Numbered from the stretch's first letter, positions 28,348 to 36,884 are shown. The stretch is 64,000 bases of DNA from Gammaproteobacteria bacterium (GCA_029881795.1 JAOULX010000006.1:108494-172493); one strand, 5' to 3'. Translations and numbers: made by a program. Notes: generated by a model from the letters alone, not told the origin.

Positions 28348-31300
28348 ATGTCAGTTCTGACAACTATCATTAATAATTCGCTGAAAAAACTGCCTGTGCT
28401 GCTGGTTTTATTAATGACATTCCCTGCTGTGTCATCGGCCGCTAACAGAGTGAGCGGTGTTGTTTATGGTGGCAACACGCCATTAGCTAATGTCGAAGTG
28501 ACAATCAGAGCTGATGGTTCAGATTCATCGCACGGTTATAAAATGACCGGGACTGACGGTAGATTTTCATTTCTTATCAATGATGGCAATTACCATCTGC
28601 GCAGTATTTCTCAGATCGATTCAGGCTACGGTTCAGCTAATGTCAACGGTATTGTCGTTAACGGAACTGACCAGGTCATCGATGTTTATCTTTTGCCCGG
28701 TGGTATTAACCTGACAGGAACGGTTTATCAAAACGACGGTGTTACACCGGCAAGCAATATTGAATTAAAAATATTCGATAGCAATCAACCCGATAGCTAT
28801 ATCGATACAGTAGTGACTAATGCTCAGGGTCAGTATCTATTTACAGTAGCAGCTGGAACCTATGGTCTTGCCATGAAGACCGTAAACAGTGTTAGCAATG
28901 GTTTAAACTTTCATCATACAAAATACCTAAATAATATTGCTCTTGCTGAAAACACTACACAGGATATAACGCTGCCATTTATTTCCGTCAGCGGAAAAAC
29001 TCTCGACAGCAGGGGCCAGAGGGTAGGTAATGTCGAAATCAATCTGACAGATCTTAATCAGACAATGACGGATGGCGCTGAAGTTTTTCAGCAAGTTAAT
29101 ACCATTGTATCTGATGCCAACGGTGATTATTCAGTTACTTTATATCCATTTTCTGACTATGAGGTGACTCTTATTCCGCCAGTGGATGCAATCGGACCGG
29201 TTATCACGTCGCTTAAAAATATAGATATTTCAGCACAAACCACAGCACTTGATTTTAATCTGCAGAACGGCAGTGTACTGTCGGGAAAAGTATACCTGCC
29301 CAAGGAAAACACACCGGCAAAAGATGTTGTCTTGAAAATCTATGAAGTCTCAGATCCGACAGCTTATCTGAAGTCAGTAGTTACAGATTCTACCGGAAAA
29401 TATGCTTTTTCAGTGCCAGCCGGTAGTTATGGTCTGTATATGGAAGTTCTTGAGTCAAGTAATGCCGGCTTGATCGGCAAGTTTATCAGTAGCAAACACA
29501 TCGACAATATTCAGGTCAGCAGAAATGTTGATATAGATATTTTATTACCTTTTATTACAATTAGTGGCAGTACGGTTGATGCGAACGGTGTTGCTGTTGC
29601 CGGCGTTAAAGTTAATCTGGAATCGACTAATCTTGCAGCAACTAATTCAGGCTATACAATTCAGTACGGTGGGACAGTGACATCAGACAGCGCAGGTGAT
29701 TACGCGTTTAGTGTGTACCCACATACCGATTACAATATTTCATTACTGCCATCGGCTGCTGTTTCAAATAGTGTAACAACCTTAAACAACCTTGATTTGT
29801 CAGTATCTCGTTTTAATTATGATCTGCAGTTTAAAGCCGGTTATCAGTTAAACGGAACGGTGTTCTTAGCAGATGGTTCAACACCTGCAAGTCAGGTCGA
29901 GTTGAAACTGTTTGATACAGCAAACCCAGGTGTTTATCTCGATACTGTAATCACAGACAATACAGGCGCTTATTCGTTCTCGGTAAATTCCGGTTCTTAT
30001 GGTCTTTACATGAAGGTACTGAAAACCGGTAATGCCAATATCCTTAATGATTTGCTCAGTAGCAAATTTCTCGACAATATAGAACTGACCGCCAACCTGA
30101 CACAGAATGTTATTCTGCCATTGGTACAAATTTCGGGTAAAACAGTAAACGGTTTTGGCGTGGCTGTTGCCGGTGTTGAAATTCAAATAGAAGATCTATC
30201 AGTGGCCGGTGTTAACGGCGGGCAGGTTTACCAGAGCGGTTCGACATTAATGTCTGATGCAAATGGTCAATTTATAATCTCTACCTATCCTGATAATCAT
30301 TACGCGCTGTCTGTTTCACCACCAGCAGGCAGTGGATTTGCCACCTTGTCGTACAATAATATAGATTTTACTGTAAGCAAATCGCAGGCTTTTGTACTGC
30401 CTTTTGAAGATATTATTCCTCCGCTTGTCATCACTTCACCGAGACCGAAATATCTCACCGACACCACTGTGTTTATTGAATGGGTGACAGATGAGCCTTG
30501 CACCAGCATGGTTGCAGTTAATGGTGTTCCGACGGAAATAGATCAGAGCTATAAAACACATCACAGTGTTGCATTAACTGGCCTTACCCCGTCAACCTAT
30601 TATTCAGACGTTTACGTGTTTTCAACTGATAAAGCCGGCTTTGATCTGGTTGATGCCTACAGAAGAACGGCATTTTTTACAAAAGCAACTCCGGATACCA
30701 CTTTACCGGTCATTACCAGCGGGCCAACAGTTGCAGCAATAACAGATACCACAGCACTGATCCGCTGGAGCACCAGTGAGCCTACTAACAGTCAGGTATT
30801 TTATGGCCAAAGTAGTTTGTCGACGAGCTTGTCAGATGCTTCATTTAAAGTAGAGCATGAAATTGAATTAACAGGGCTGACGCCGTTAACAAATTATATC
30901 TTGCAGGTACAGGCAACAGACTTTAATAACAATGGTCCCGTCTCCAGCTCGACTATTGACTTCAGTACCATTGCCACACCTGACACAACAGCACCTGTTA
31001 TTATCTCAGGGCCTTTTGTCAGTAATGTTACCGATACATCAGTTACCATTATTCTGGATACCGATGAGCCTGCTTCTTCAGTCATCTCATACAATGATGG
31101 CACGGCATATAATATTTATGACAGTGCAGAGTTTAATACTCACCACGAAATCATTATTGGCGGACTGACACCGGCAACCTTATATAACTTTGTCGCTTCA
31201 TTAACCGATCAAGTGGGTAATGGTCCGACACTAAGTACGACAAATAGTTTCTCAACGCTCACTACAGCAGATATTCTGCCGCCTGTGATAACAGAGCCGC

Positions 31301-32688
31301 TAAAAGTTGTCGGTGTGACTCATCGTTCAGCTGTCATAATCTGGAGTACAGATGAGCCATCAGACAGCCTCATAGAATATGGTTTATCAGCCGATGCGCT
31401 GACACTGACGCAGTCTAAACCGCGCTTACAAACTGACCACCAGATTCAGTTAGTGAATTTATCTGCCAATACAGAATACTTCTTCAAAGCCACATCAACA
31501 GATATTGATGGCAACGTCATGACTACTGAGCTGCTTTCGGTTACCACAAGAGGGCATCATGATGTCAGGGGGCCGCGCTTTACCCGTACACCGCGTGTCA
31601 TTGCCGTCAACAATTCTGCCTGTACTATTGCGTGGGAAACCGATGAACCGTCAGACAGCACTATTAAATACGGGCAGGGTAATTCGATTACTCACCGTCG
31701 TTCATCTGATCATAAAACACAACATCACCAGATATCGATTACTGGTCTTAGTCAGAATGAAATATACAGCTTTGAAGTTGAATCCACAGACTCTGAAGGC
31801 AACCGCTCAACACATAATCAACACGATAATAGTGCCAGTGCGACGACAGAGCGGACAAACGCTTTCTTCATCAAAACGGCTAATGCAGAATTAGGCAGCA
31901 CAAGTGGTATCACTACCGATGCTGTTGCCGACACCACAGCGCCAGATATTGTGATTCAGCCTGAATTGGTCGCAGTGGCCGCAAACTATGCAATCATCCG
32001 CTGGCAAACAGGGGAGTCATCCAATGCTGTAATCCAATATGGCCACAGTGGCGGTACGCTTGATCATTTAAAAGCTGAACTGGAATACGCATCAGATCAT
32101 CTGATCGTTGTCACCAACCTGTTATCATCCAGCAGTTATGATTTGCGCGTGATCGCTTCAGATCTGGCCGCAAATAAGAGCAACAGTCAGCTACTTAGCT
32201 TCACTACAGCCACTGGCATGGATACCGTACAGCCAGATATCATAACGAATGTTGGTTTTACCGTTGTCTCGGAAACAGAAATGGAAGCGACAATGACAAC
32301 AAATGAGTACACCAGCGCCAGCATGATATGTACAGATTCAATCGATAACAGTGTTTATCAAGTCAGTAGCCAGGGTCTAAACAAAGCGCACACCTTATAC
32401 CAGTCAGGCCTAAATCCGGATTCCGACTACAGCTGTATCATTACAGTTGAAGACATTGCCGGTAACGAAACAAATAGCGGGCCGCAAACATACTCACGCA
32501 CACTGGCAACTGGCAGCACAACAAATGACAGCTCAGTTATCGCCGACACAAGCTTAAATACCAATCCATCAGGCGTCCAGAGTAGTAATACGACGAATCA
32601 AGCATCAAATGGCGGCGCAATTAGTCCCTGGTATTTGATGATGTCATTATTGATTTTGAGCTTATTCAGAAAGCAACGCAAAAAATAA
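28348..32688 (+). CDS. large exported repeat protein with GlyGly-CTERM-like tail
   Basis: A 1446-residue exported protein. A signal peptide (cleavage near SSA-ANR, residue 32) is followed by a carboxypeptidase-regulatory-like domain, then three tandem cassettes of about 190 residues starting near 121, 311 and 501; each has two such domains (LxGxVYxxDGxTPA... and xSGxTVDxxG). From about 691 there are seven fibronectin-III/PAP-N-like domains of about 95-125 residues (pattern ...DTTAPVI...TDxSAxIxWxTDEPSxSxIxYG). The end GGAISPWYLMMSLLILSLF plus RKQRKK is a Gly-Gly, hydrophobic stretch, basic tail, as in GlyGly-CTERM substrates of rhombosortase, so surface attachment is likely. AGGGG lies 8 nt before the start. 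Expression should follow the c-di-GMP riboswitch. It may be an adhesin or matrix protein; no catalytic domain is seen. Confidence 0.9.
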   Translation: MSVLTTIINNSLKKLPVLLVLLMTFPAVSSAANRVSGVVYGGNTPLANVEVTIRADGSDSSHGYKMTGTDGRFSFLINDGNYHLRSISQIDSGYGSANVNGIVVNGTDQVIDVYLLPGGINLTGTVYQNDGVTPASNIELKIFDSNQPDSYIDTVVTNAQGQYLFTVAAGTYGLAMKTVNSVSNGLNFHHTKYLNNIALAENTTQDITLPFISVSGKTLDSRGQRVGNVEINLTDLNQTMTDGAEVFQQVNTIVSDANGDYSVTLYPFSDYEVTLIPPVDAIGPVITSLKNIDISAQTTALDFNLQNGSVLSGKVYLPKENTPAKDVVLKIYEVSDPTAYLKSVVTDSTGKYAFSVPAGSYGLYMEVLESSNAGLIGKFISSKHIDNIQVSRNVDIDILLPFITISGSTVDANGVAVAGVKVNLESTNLAATNSGYTIQYGGTVTSDSAGDYAFSVYPHTDYNISLLPSAAVSNSVTTLNNLDLSVSRFNYDLQFKAGYQLNGTVFLADGSTPASQVELKLFDTANPGVYLDTVITDNTGAYSFSVNSGSYGLYMKVLKTGNANILNDLLSSKFLDNIELTANLTQNVILPLVQISGKTVNGFGVAVAGVEIQIEDLSVAGVNGGQVYQSGSTLMSDANGQFIISTYPDNHYALSVSPPAGSGFATLSYNNIDFTVSKSQAFVLPFEDIIPPLVITSPRPKYLTDTTVFIEWVTDEPCTSMVAVNGVPTEIDQSYKTHHSVALTGLTPSTYYSDVYVFSTDKAGFDLVDAYRRTAFFTKATPDTTLPVITSGPTVAAITDTTALIRWSTSEPTNSQVFYGQSSLSTSLSDASFKVEHEIELTGLTPLTNYILQVQATDFNNNGPVSSSTIDFSTIATPDTTAPVIISGPFVSNVTDTSVTIILDTDEPASSVISYNDGTAYNIYDSAEFNTHHEIIIGGLTPATLYNFVASLTDQVGNGPTLSTTNSFSTLTTADILPPVITEPLKVVGVTHRSAVIIWSTDEPSDSLIEYGLSADALTLTQSKPRLQTDHQIQLVNLSANTEYFFKATSTDIDGNVMTTELLSVTTRGHHDVRGPRFTRTPRVIAVNNSACTIAWETDEPSDSTIKYGQGNSITHRRSSDHKTQHHQISITGLSQNEIYSFEVESTDSEGNRSTHNQHDNSASATTERTNAFFIKTANAELGSTSGITTDAVADTTAPDIVIQPELVAVAANYAIIRWQTGESSNAVIQYGHSGGTLDHLKAELEYASDHLIVVTNLLSSSSYDLRVIASDLAANKSNSQLLSFTTATGMDTVQPDIITNVGFTVVSETEMEATMTTNEYTSASMICTDSIDNSVYQVSSQGLNKAHTLYQSGLNPDSDYSCIITVEDIAGNETNSGPQTYSRTLATGSTTNDSSVIADTSLNTNPSGVQSSNTTNQASNGGAISPWYLMMSLLILSLFRKQRKK
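28708..30420 (+). repeat. three tandem ~570-bp coding repeats
   Basis: Cassettes start near 28708, 29278 and 29848, spaced 570 nt. Each encodes the alternating pair of carboxypeptidase-regulatory-like domains described in the parent gene. DNA identity is moderate, as the copies have diverged in sequence. Confidence 0.7.
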
Positions 32689-32693
32689 AAAGC

Positions 32694-32730
32694 AAAGGGC
32701 AAATGGTGTAGCGGCTATTTTGCTCTTTCT
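32694..32730 (+). terminator. terminator-like hairpin after the surface protein gene
   Basis: AAAGGGCAAA (32694-32703) pairs with TTTTGCTCTTT (32718-32728) with one G-U pair; a TTTCT tract ends it. It lies 6 nt after the stop codon. Confidence 0.55.
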
Positions 32731-32975
32731 AGTTGTGACTATCCCCACGCCAGTATTTAGTATGACTATAGCTGATAGGCTATGTTATTATACTATTTAA
32801 CATAATATACATTATGCGCAATAAACATTGGTACAATACCGGAACATTTTAATTAAGTACCATTAATTGCAGTTTTCACCTTCTACATCAAATCTTGAAG
32901 ACTTATAATGCTTATTAAGCGTGGTGCTGTAGTTTTTAGTTAAAATTGTTTAACAAAGCTTCTGATGGTGGCGGA

Positions 32976-33033
32976 GGCAATGTTAGTTTCCGGAGACCTA
33001 GCTCAAACTAGCATTCATGTGGAGGCCAATTCC
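32976..33033 (+). promoter_or_regulatory. structured leader with strong ribosome binding site
   Basis: AATGTTAGTTT (32979-32989) and AAACTAGCATT (33005-33015) form an 11-bp stem (one G-U) with a 15-nt loop, followed by GGAGG (33021-33025) 8 nt before an ATG. Such an arrangement suggests a leader controlling translation of the tiny ORF at 33034. The boundaries are approximate. Confidence 0.4.
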
Positions 33034-33090
33034 ATGGCTAAGACTAAAGAGCGAAAGCTTAAAAAGGTACATGTACCTGTTCAATCATAA
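33034..33090 (+). CDS. 18-codon ORF, possibly a truncated gene start
   Basis: ATG with a perfect GGAGG at an 8-nt spacing opens an 18-codon frame, MAKTKERKLKKVHVPVQS. The basic N-terminus looks like a real protein start, but the frame runs into the transposase remnant (from about 33080) and stops there. I read it as the beginning of a gene cut by transposon insertion, or a true micropeptide. A 12-bp palindrome GGTACATGTACC lies at 33066-33077 at the junction. Confidence 0.35.
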   Translation: MAKTKERKLKKVHVPVQS

Positions 33091-33262
33091 ACCGATTCAA
33101 CGCAGGTTTCCAATTTCTAATGGGCATCGTCCATTTTTTGGAAGCTTGCTGAGCCGCTAAATAAATCACTTTTTTAGCAGAATCATCGGTTGGAAATAGC
33201 TTTCGTTTTTTAATGGCTTTTCGAATCACGCTGTTTAACGATTCGATTAACTCACGTCGAGC
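33080..33262 (-). pseudogene. IS256-family transposase remnant (C-terminal fragment)
   Basis: On the minus strand an open stretch from about 33262 encodes IESLNSVIRKAIKKRKLFP, then SAKKVIYLAAQQASKKW and TMPIRNWKPALNRFMIE, the conserved end of IS256/mutator-type transposases. Only about 60 of the usual 400 residues remain and the catalytic DDE core is missing. The expected tail after MIE is replaced by other sequence. It marks an old insertion between the surface protein gene and the metal-uptake genes. Confidence 0.85.
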
Positions 33263-33289
33263 CAGAAAGCTGGAAATCGAAAAGCGATG

Positions 33290-33309
33290 AAACTATCTGG
33301 CGATAGTTT
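33290..33309. repeat. perfect 8-bp inverted repeat with 4-nt loop
   Basis: AAACTATC and GATAGTTT with a TGGC loop. It lies just outside the transposase remnant. The hexamer GATAGT/ACTATC recurs in the inverted repeat at 33435-33514. Confidence 0.6.
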
Positions 33310-33399
33310 AATTAACTTCTATCATCTGCCGCTATGATTTGATCAAACAAAATTCGTTACTGAAATTTCTTTGTGAAATCAATATGAAACTCTATGGAA

Positions 33400-33432
33400 C
33401 TTAGGGCTTATATATGTCATATAAGCCCTAAG
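33400..33432. repeat. perfect 14-bp hairpin downstream of the metal-permease gene
   Basis: CTTAGGGCTTATAT and ATATAAGCCCTAAG are fully complementary around a 5-nt loop. No U-tract follows on either strand. It could be an RNA 3' stabiliser, a transposon end or a binding site. Confidence 0.75.
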
Positions 33433-33434
33433 TA

Positions 33435-33514
33435 ACAACGATAGTCACCAAAAATTTAATAAATTTCATTACTTGGATGATATTAGCTCTTTGCTGTGAA
33501 CGGACTATCGTTGT
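33435..33514. repeat. 12-bp inverted repeat flanking 56 nt
   Basis: ACAACGATAGTC (33435-33446) and GACTATCGTTGT (33503-33514) are perfect complements. The 80-nt unit has the size and layout of a minimal mobile element or a transcription-factor target, and begins 3 nt after the 14-bp hairpin. Confidence 0.7.
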
Positions 33515-33533
33515 ATCTGTTGTTGATGGTGAG

Positions 33534-34370
33534 CTATTTGAATTGCTTTAATGCAGCTTTACGATTTTTCATTGCATAATGAAAAATCAGAGCTGCAGCT
33601 GGTAACAGGCCAGTTAATGTAACTACCGTTGCTCCTACCGGCAGATCTGCTGCAAATGATAACCAGAGCCCGAGTGTACAAGTAATCAGTGCGAGTAACC
33701 AAGCGATTAACAGACGACTTGAAAATGCCTGAGCAAGTAGCGTTGCACTAAAGCTCGGTATAATCAGCAAGGCAAACACCATTAAAATACCGGCTATATT
33801 AACGGCCAGAGTGATAACGATGGCAAATGATGAAAAAAAGAAAAACTCCCATAAAAAAGAAAAGTTTTTTTGATTGTTGCTGTCGTCAAAAGACAAGGCG
33901 TAAAATTGTTTGCATTTTATCAGGTGCAATACAATTAACGCGCCGTAAGCAATCGCAACTAAGCTAATATCCTGCCAGCTCACCCACAAAATATTACCGT
34001 TAAATAAGCTTTTTAATTGCTCCATGCCCTGACTGCTGCGGCTAAGAATTAGCAGAGATAGTGCGGTGGTTAACACATAAACACTGCCTATTGTCACTTC
34101 ACGAGAGGTTTTACTGCTGATTTTATGCAGGCCTGTAAATGCCAGAGCGGCGATTAGTGTTGCAATAAATGCATACAGCTTAGCTTCAATACTGTGGCCA
34201 TCGTAGCCGAATAAAAACGCTATGCTAACACCGAGCCCGGCAATTTGCGCCAGAGCCAGGTCAACGAAAATAATACCTCTGGCAAGTACATGCAGGCCCA
34301 GGTAAGCGTGGGTAATAATCATTAATACCGACATGATAAATGCCGGTAATAAAATCTGCCATGCATCCAT
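33534..34370 (-). CDS. metal ABC transporter permease (ZnuB-type)
   Basis: A 278-residue integral membrane protein of the ABC-3 family, which moves Zn2+ or Mn2+ (ZnuB/MntB-like). It has eight or nine hydrophobic segments; the N-terminal GLHVLARGIIFVDLALAQIAGLGVSIAF and ALLIIPSFSATLLA segments are family-typical. The stop of the upstream binding-protein gene is 3 nt away, so they are one transcript. No ATPase gene lies downstream: 33533 leads into the transposon scar. ATP hydrolysis must come from a gene elsewhere, unless it was lost. I cannot separate Zn2+ from Mn2+ by sequence. Confidence 0.9.
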   Translation of the reverse strand: MDAWQILLPAFIMSVLMIITHAYLGLHVLARGIIFVDLALAQIAGLGVSIAFLFGYDGHSIEAKLYAFIATLIAALAFTGLHKISSKTSREVTIGSVYVLTTALSLLILSRSSQGMEQLKSLFNGNILWVSWQDISLVAIAYGALIVLHLIKCKQFYALSFDDSNNQKNFSFLWEFFFFSSFAIVITLAVNIAGILMVFALLIIPSFSATLLAQAFSSRLLIAWLLALITCTLGLWLSFAADLPVGATVVTLTGLLPAAALIFHYAMKNRKAALKQFK

Positions 34371-34373
34371 TTA

Positions 34374-35279
34374 TTAACCCTCCTTTGTTAATGCCATAAC
34401 AATTTTATCGAACAAATCAAAATAGTTATCTATGCCCTCTTTTGCTCCGACTGACTGAGGGATGACGACGGTTTTAATACCACCATGCTGTTGCAGATAG
34501 TCAGATGAACGCTGCTCGTAATAAGGCTCTTTTAATAACAAACTGATGTTTTGTTTTTTAATTATATCCAGCAGGCTAGCCAGAGACGCTGCACTGGGCG
34601 CAATACCCGGTTTAGGTTCAACCTGAGCGGCAATTGTAAAATCAAAAGCCGCTGCCAGATATAGTAAAGAGTTATGATAGGTAATAACCGGTTTACCTTT
34701 AAGTCCTTGCAGTGCTTTTTTCCATTCTGCGTATTTACTGTTCAGGGTGTTTGAAAACGCATCCGCATTGGCCTTAAATTCAGCTGCATGAGCCGGTTCA
34801 ATGAGAGAAAGTCGCTTTGCAATAGCCTGCGCTATTTTGCTGCCGTTACGGGGGTCCAGCCAATAATGCGGATTACCTTTTTCATGAACATCCCCCATCT
34901 CACGACTGACCGAACCTGTTGCAACATCCATCAGTCTGACCGAGTCAGACAAATCTAGGTATCCGTTGTTTCCCGGGAGTACCCGGCTGTTTCTTGCTGA
35001 TTTAAGTAATAACGGTAGCCAGCCAATTTCAAGATCAGCACCAACCAGTAAAATTAAATCTGCCTGGTGTACACGCCGGATCATACTGGGTTTGGCAACA
35101 GCATAATGCGGGTCACGTGTTCCCAGAGTCAGGCTATTGCTGTTGACGTATTGAGCCCCTACACTTTTTGCAATGGCTGCCAGATCCTGAGTGCTTGCTT
35201 CAATACGAATTACAGCACTGGCGTTTGAGCTGCTGATGCTGATGATCAGACCCACTAACAGCTTATATAGAAGTTTCAT
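34374..35279 (-). CDS. metal ABC transporter substrate-binding protein (ZnuA-type)
   Basis: A 301-residue cluster A-I periplasmic binding protein with a signal peptide (to about SNASA, residue 22). Probable metal ligands are His58 (RDPHYA), His138 (NPHYWLDP) and His202 (ITYHNSLLY), with an acidic fourth ligand toward the C-terminus, the ZnuA-like set. The His-rich loop of many ZnuA proteins is reduced to VHEKGN. It lies between the permease and an outer-membrane protein, all leftward, and probably hands metal to the permease. Start ATG 35279 gives a good signal peptide. Confidence 0.9.
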   Translation of the reverse strand: MKLLYKLLVGLIISISSSNASAVIRIEASTQDLAAIAKSVGAQYVNSNSLTLGTRDPHYAVAKPSMIRRVHQADLILLVGADLEIGWLPLLLKSARNSRVLPGNNGYLDLSDSVRLMDVATGSVSREMGDVHEKGNPHYWLDPRNGSKIAQAIAKRLSLIEPAHAAEFKANADAFSNTLNSKYAEWKKALQGLKGKPVITYHNSLLYLAAAFDFTIAAQVEPKPGIAPSAASLASLLDIIKKQNISLLLKEPYYEQRSSDYLQQHGGIKTVVIPQSVGAKEGIDNYFDLFDKIVMALTKEG

Positions 35280-35290
35280 TTTATTCGTCC

Positions 35291-36499
35291 TTAAAACGAA
35301 TGCGCGGCATGGCTGCCCATATTAAACTCAAGCTGCAGCCAGATAGAATCGGCTGTCTGATCGACTAAATGCTGCGCCTCGTCACGGTTATATTGAATAC
35401 GCAGCTTACTGTATTCACTCAGATACCAGCTGATATTTGCAGACACGCGCTGACGATCATCGCGCGTCGGATCGCTACTGTTATCGCCTTCTGAATGAGC
35501 GTCTTCAATTCTCAGGCCGACGACCCATCCCGGTTTAAAGCCCCAAAGAATTTGAGAAAAATAACCGCTGTCAGACAACAGCTGATGATTTGGATCTGTC
35601 TGATTCAACGCCTCATAATCGCGCTGTAAAAACTCACTGTGCCAGGCAACAAAAGGAAAACCGCGCTGACTATTGATGGCCTGCCACTTGATATAAAGAT
35701 CACTGCCAATGATTTTTGTATTGCTATCGGTGTCGCTGGCATTCGGCCCCTGCAGCGCAGAAATACCAAAATTAATGCTGATGCTGTCAGATAGGTCAAA
35801 CGCATTTAACCATCGAGCTGAATACAATAAATCAGATGAGTCGCGGGCATTTCTGTCTGTTAATATGTAACCAGCGACGTCTTCACCATCTGCATTTAAG
35901 AAACTACTGACGGTCTCACCTTTGGCATTTTGGGCCCCGATAAAAAATTCAGAGAACCAATCTGTTGGCATTAGCCAGGATAAACGCAAGCCCTGGCTAC
36001 GCAAACCGTCACCACCAAAAAGCCGCGACAATATCACCGGTTGATCAGCAAATGACCAGCTGTGAGGATGCTGAACGTTTTGTCGTCCAAACTCGGTAAA
36101 GTACTGCCCTGCTTTAATTTGTAAACCACCGTCTAACTGCCGCGTTGTTAAAAACGCTTCTTCCAGTTCGACCACGGTTTCACCGGCTGCATCAATTAAA
36201 AAAATAAAATTTGACTGCGCATCAAAATAGTTATCGACGGTAGCCTTCATCGTCAGTTCGACATTTTGTACAGTAAAACCATTTTTAGCCGGGTCATGCC
36301 CGCCTGCCTGCAGATCAGAAATCGTGGCGTTATCAACAGTCGATCCACCTGCTGAAAACAAAGCGGTTAGCCCGATATTGAGGTTACTGATTGGATTATT
36401 TGTAATGCTATTTTGTGCTGCATGCAATACAGCAGAATTGAAAAGAATAAAAACACAGACGGTACGCGTCAGCTGTCGTAAAAACGCAGAGTAATACAT
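35291..36499 (-). CDS. outer-membrane beta-barrel protein linked to metal uptake
   Basis: A 402-residue exported protein: signal peptide ending near LHA-AQN, and a C-terminal phenylalanine (AAHSF) typical of outer-membrane barrels. The mature part has alternating strands (FTVQNVELTMKATVDNYFDAQSNFIFLI, GLQIKAGQYFTEFGRQN, WVVGLRIEDAH, YLSEYSKLRIQYNRDEAQHLV), as in porin-like families. It has no TonB box or plug domain that I can see. The position in front of the ZnuA-like gene (11-nt gap) suggests it admits metal or a metal chelate. The same neighbourhood, a porin with zinc genes, occurs in other gammaproteobacteria. Confidence 0.78.
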   Translation of the reverse strand: MYYSAFLRQLTRTVCVFILFNSAVLHAAQNSITNNPISNLNIGLTALFSAGGSTVDNATISDLQAGGHDPAKNGFTVQNVELTMKATVDNYFDAQSNFIFLIDAAGETVVELEEAFLTTRQLDGGLQIKAGQYFTEFGRQNVQHPHSWSFADQPVILSRLFGGDGLRSQGLRLSWLMPTDWFSEFFIGAQNAKGETVSSFLNADGEDVAGYILTDRNARDSSDLLYSARWLNAFDLSDSISINFGISALQGPNASDTDSNTKIIGSDLYIKWQAINSQRGFPFVAWHSEFLQRDYEALNQTDPNHQLLSDSGYFSQILWGFKPGWVVGLRIEDAHSEGDNSSDPTRDDRQRVSANISWYLSEYSKLRIQYNRDEAQHLVDQTADSIWLQLEFNMGSHAAHSF

Positions 36500-36584
36500 G
36501 AAATTTTCCTGTTACTAATTATTAAAGATAGCGATTGTCTGTTTTAAAAACGACAAAGCATCAGTTGTTAAATGGTTAAACTAA

Positions 36585-36884
36585 TCAGCAAACAGGTGGT
36601 GCACGGGCACCGGATTTAAAACGAGGATTTTGAGCAGGATCAAGAACGATATAAGGACTGTTAACAGTAATAACAAGCAGAACCGGCTCGGTGATTACCG
36701 GTGTTGTAATATCAGCTGAAGAAGCGTGATTTAACCGGCAAACCTGACAGTCGTTATCAGTGTTGTAGACTGTATAAAGATCATGAGAAGCGACATGCCA
36801 GAGAGCCGAAACAAGGCAAAATACCATAGCCAGTTTAAGCCATGGATTGCGATAAGTCTTATTGTTAGACAGGGTTATGCTCAT
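36585..36884 (-). CDS. small exported Cys/His protein, possible zinc-uptake accessory
   Basis: A 99-residue protein with one N-terminal hydrophobic segment (about 15-29: LKLAMVFCLVSALWHVA) followed by SHDLYTVYNTDNDCQVCRL, a CxxC pair near His residues, and an ARAPPVC end. Small proteins of this build lie beside zinc ABC genes in gammaproteobacteria and are named zinc chaperones by analogy; the assignment here is by location and layout, not strong similarity. It is first in the leftward metal operon, 85 nt upstream of the outer-membrane gene. Confidence 0.5.
   Translation of the reverse strand: MSITLSNNKTYRNPWLKLAMVFCLVSALWHVASHDLYTVYNTDNDCQVCRLNHASSADITTPVITEPVLLVITVNSPYIVLDPAQNPRFKSGARAPPVC

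Noticed and set aside
32740..32960. AT-rich region searched for further riboswitch or tRNA
   Set aside because: No cloverleaf, aptamer core or ORF could be recognised.
33034..33262. Intact insertion sequence
   Set aside because: Only about 60 C-terminal codons of the transposase remain, with no identifiable terminal inverted repeats or catalytic core.
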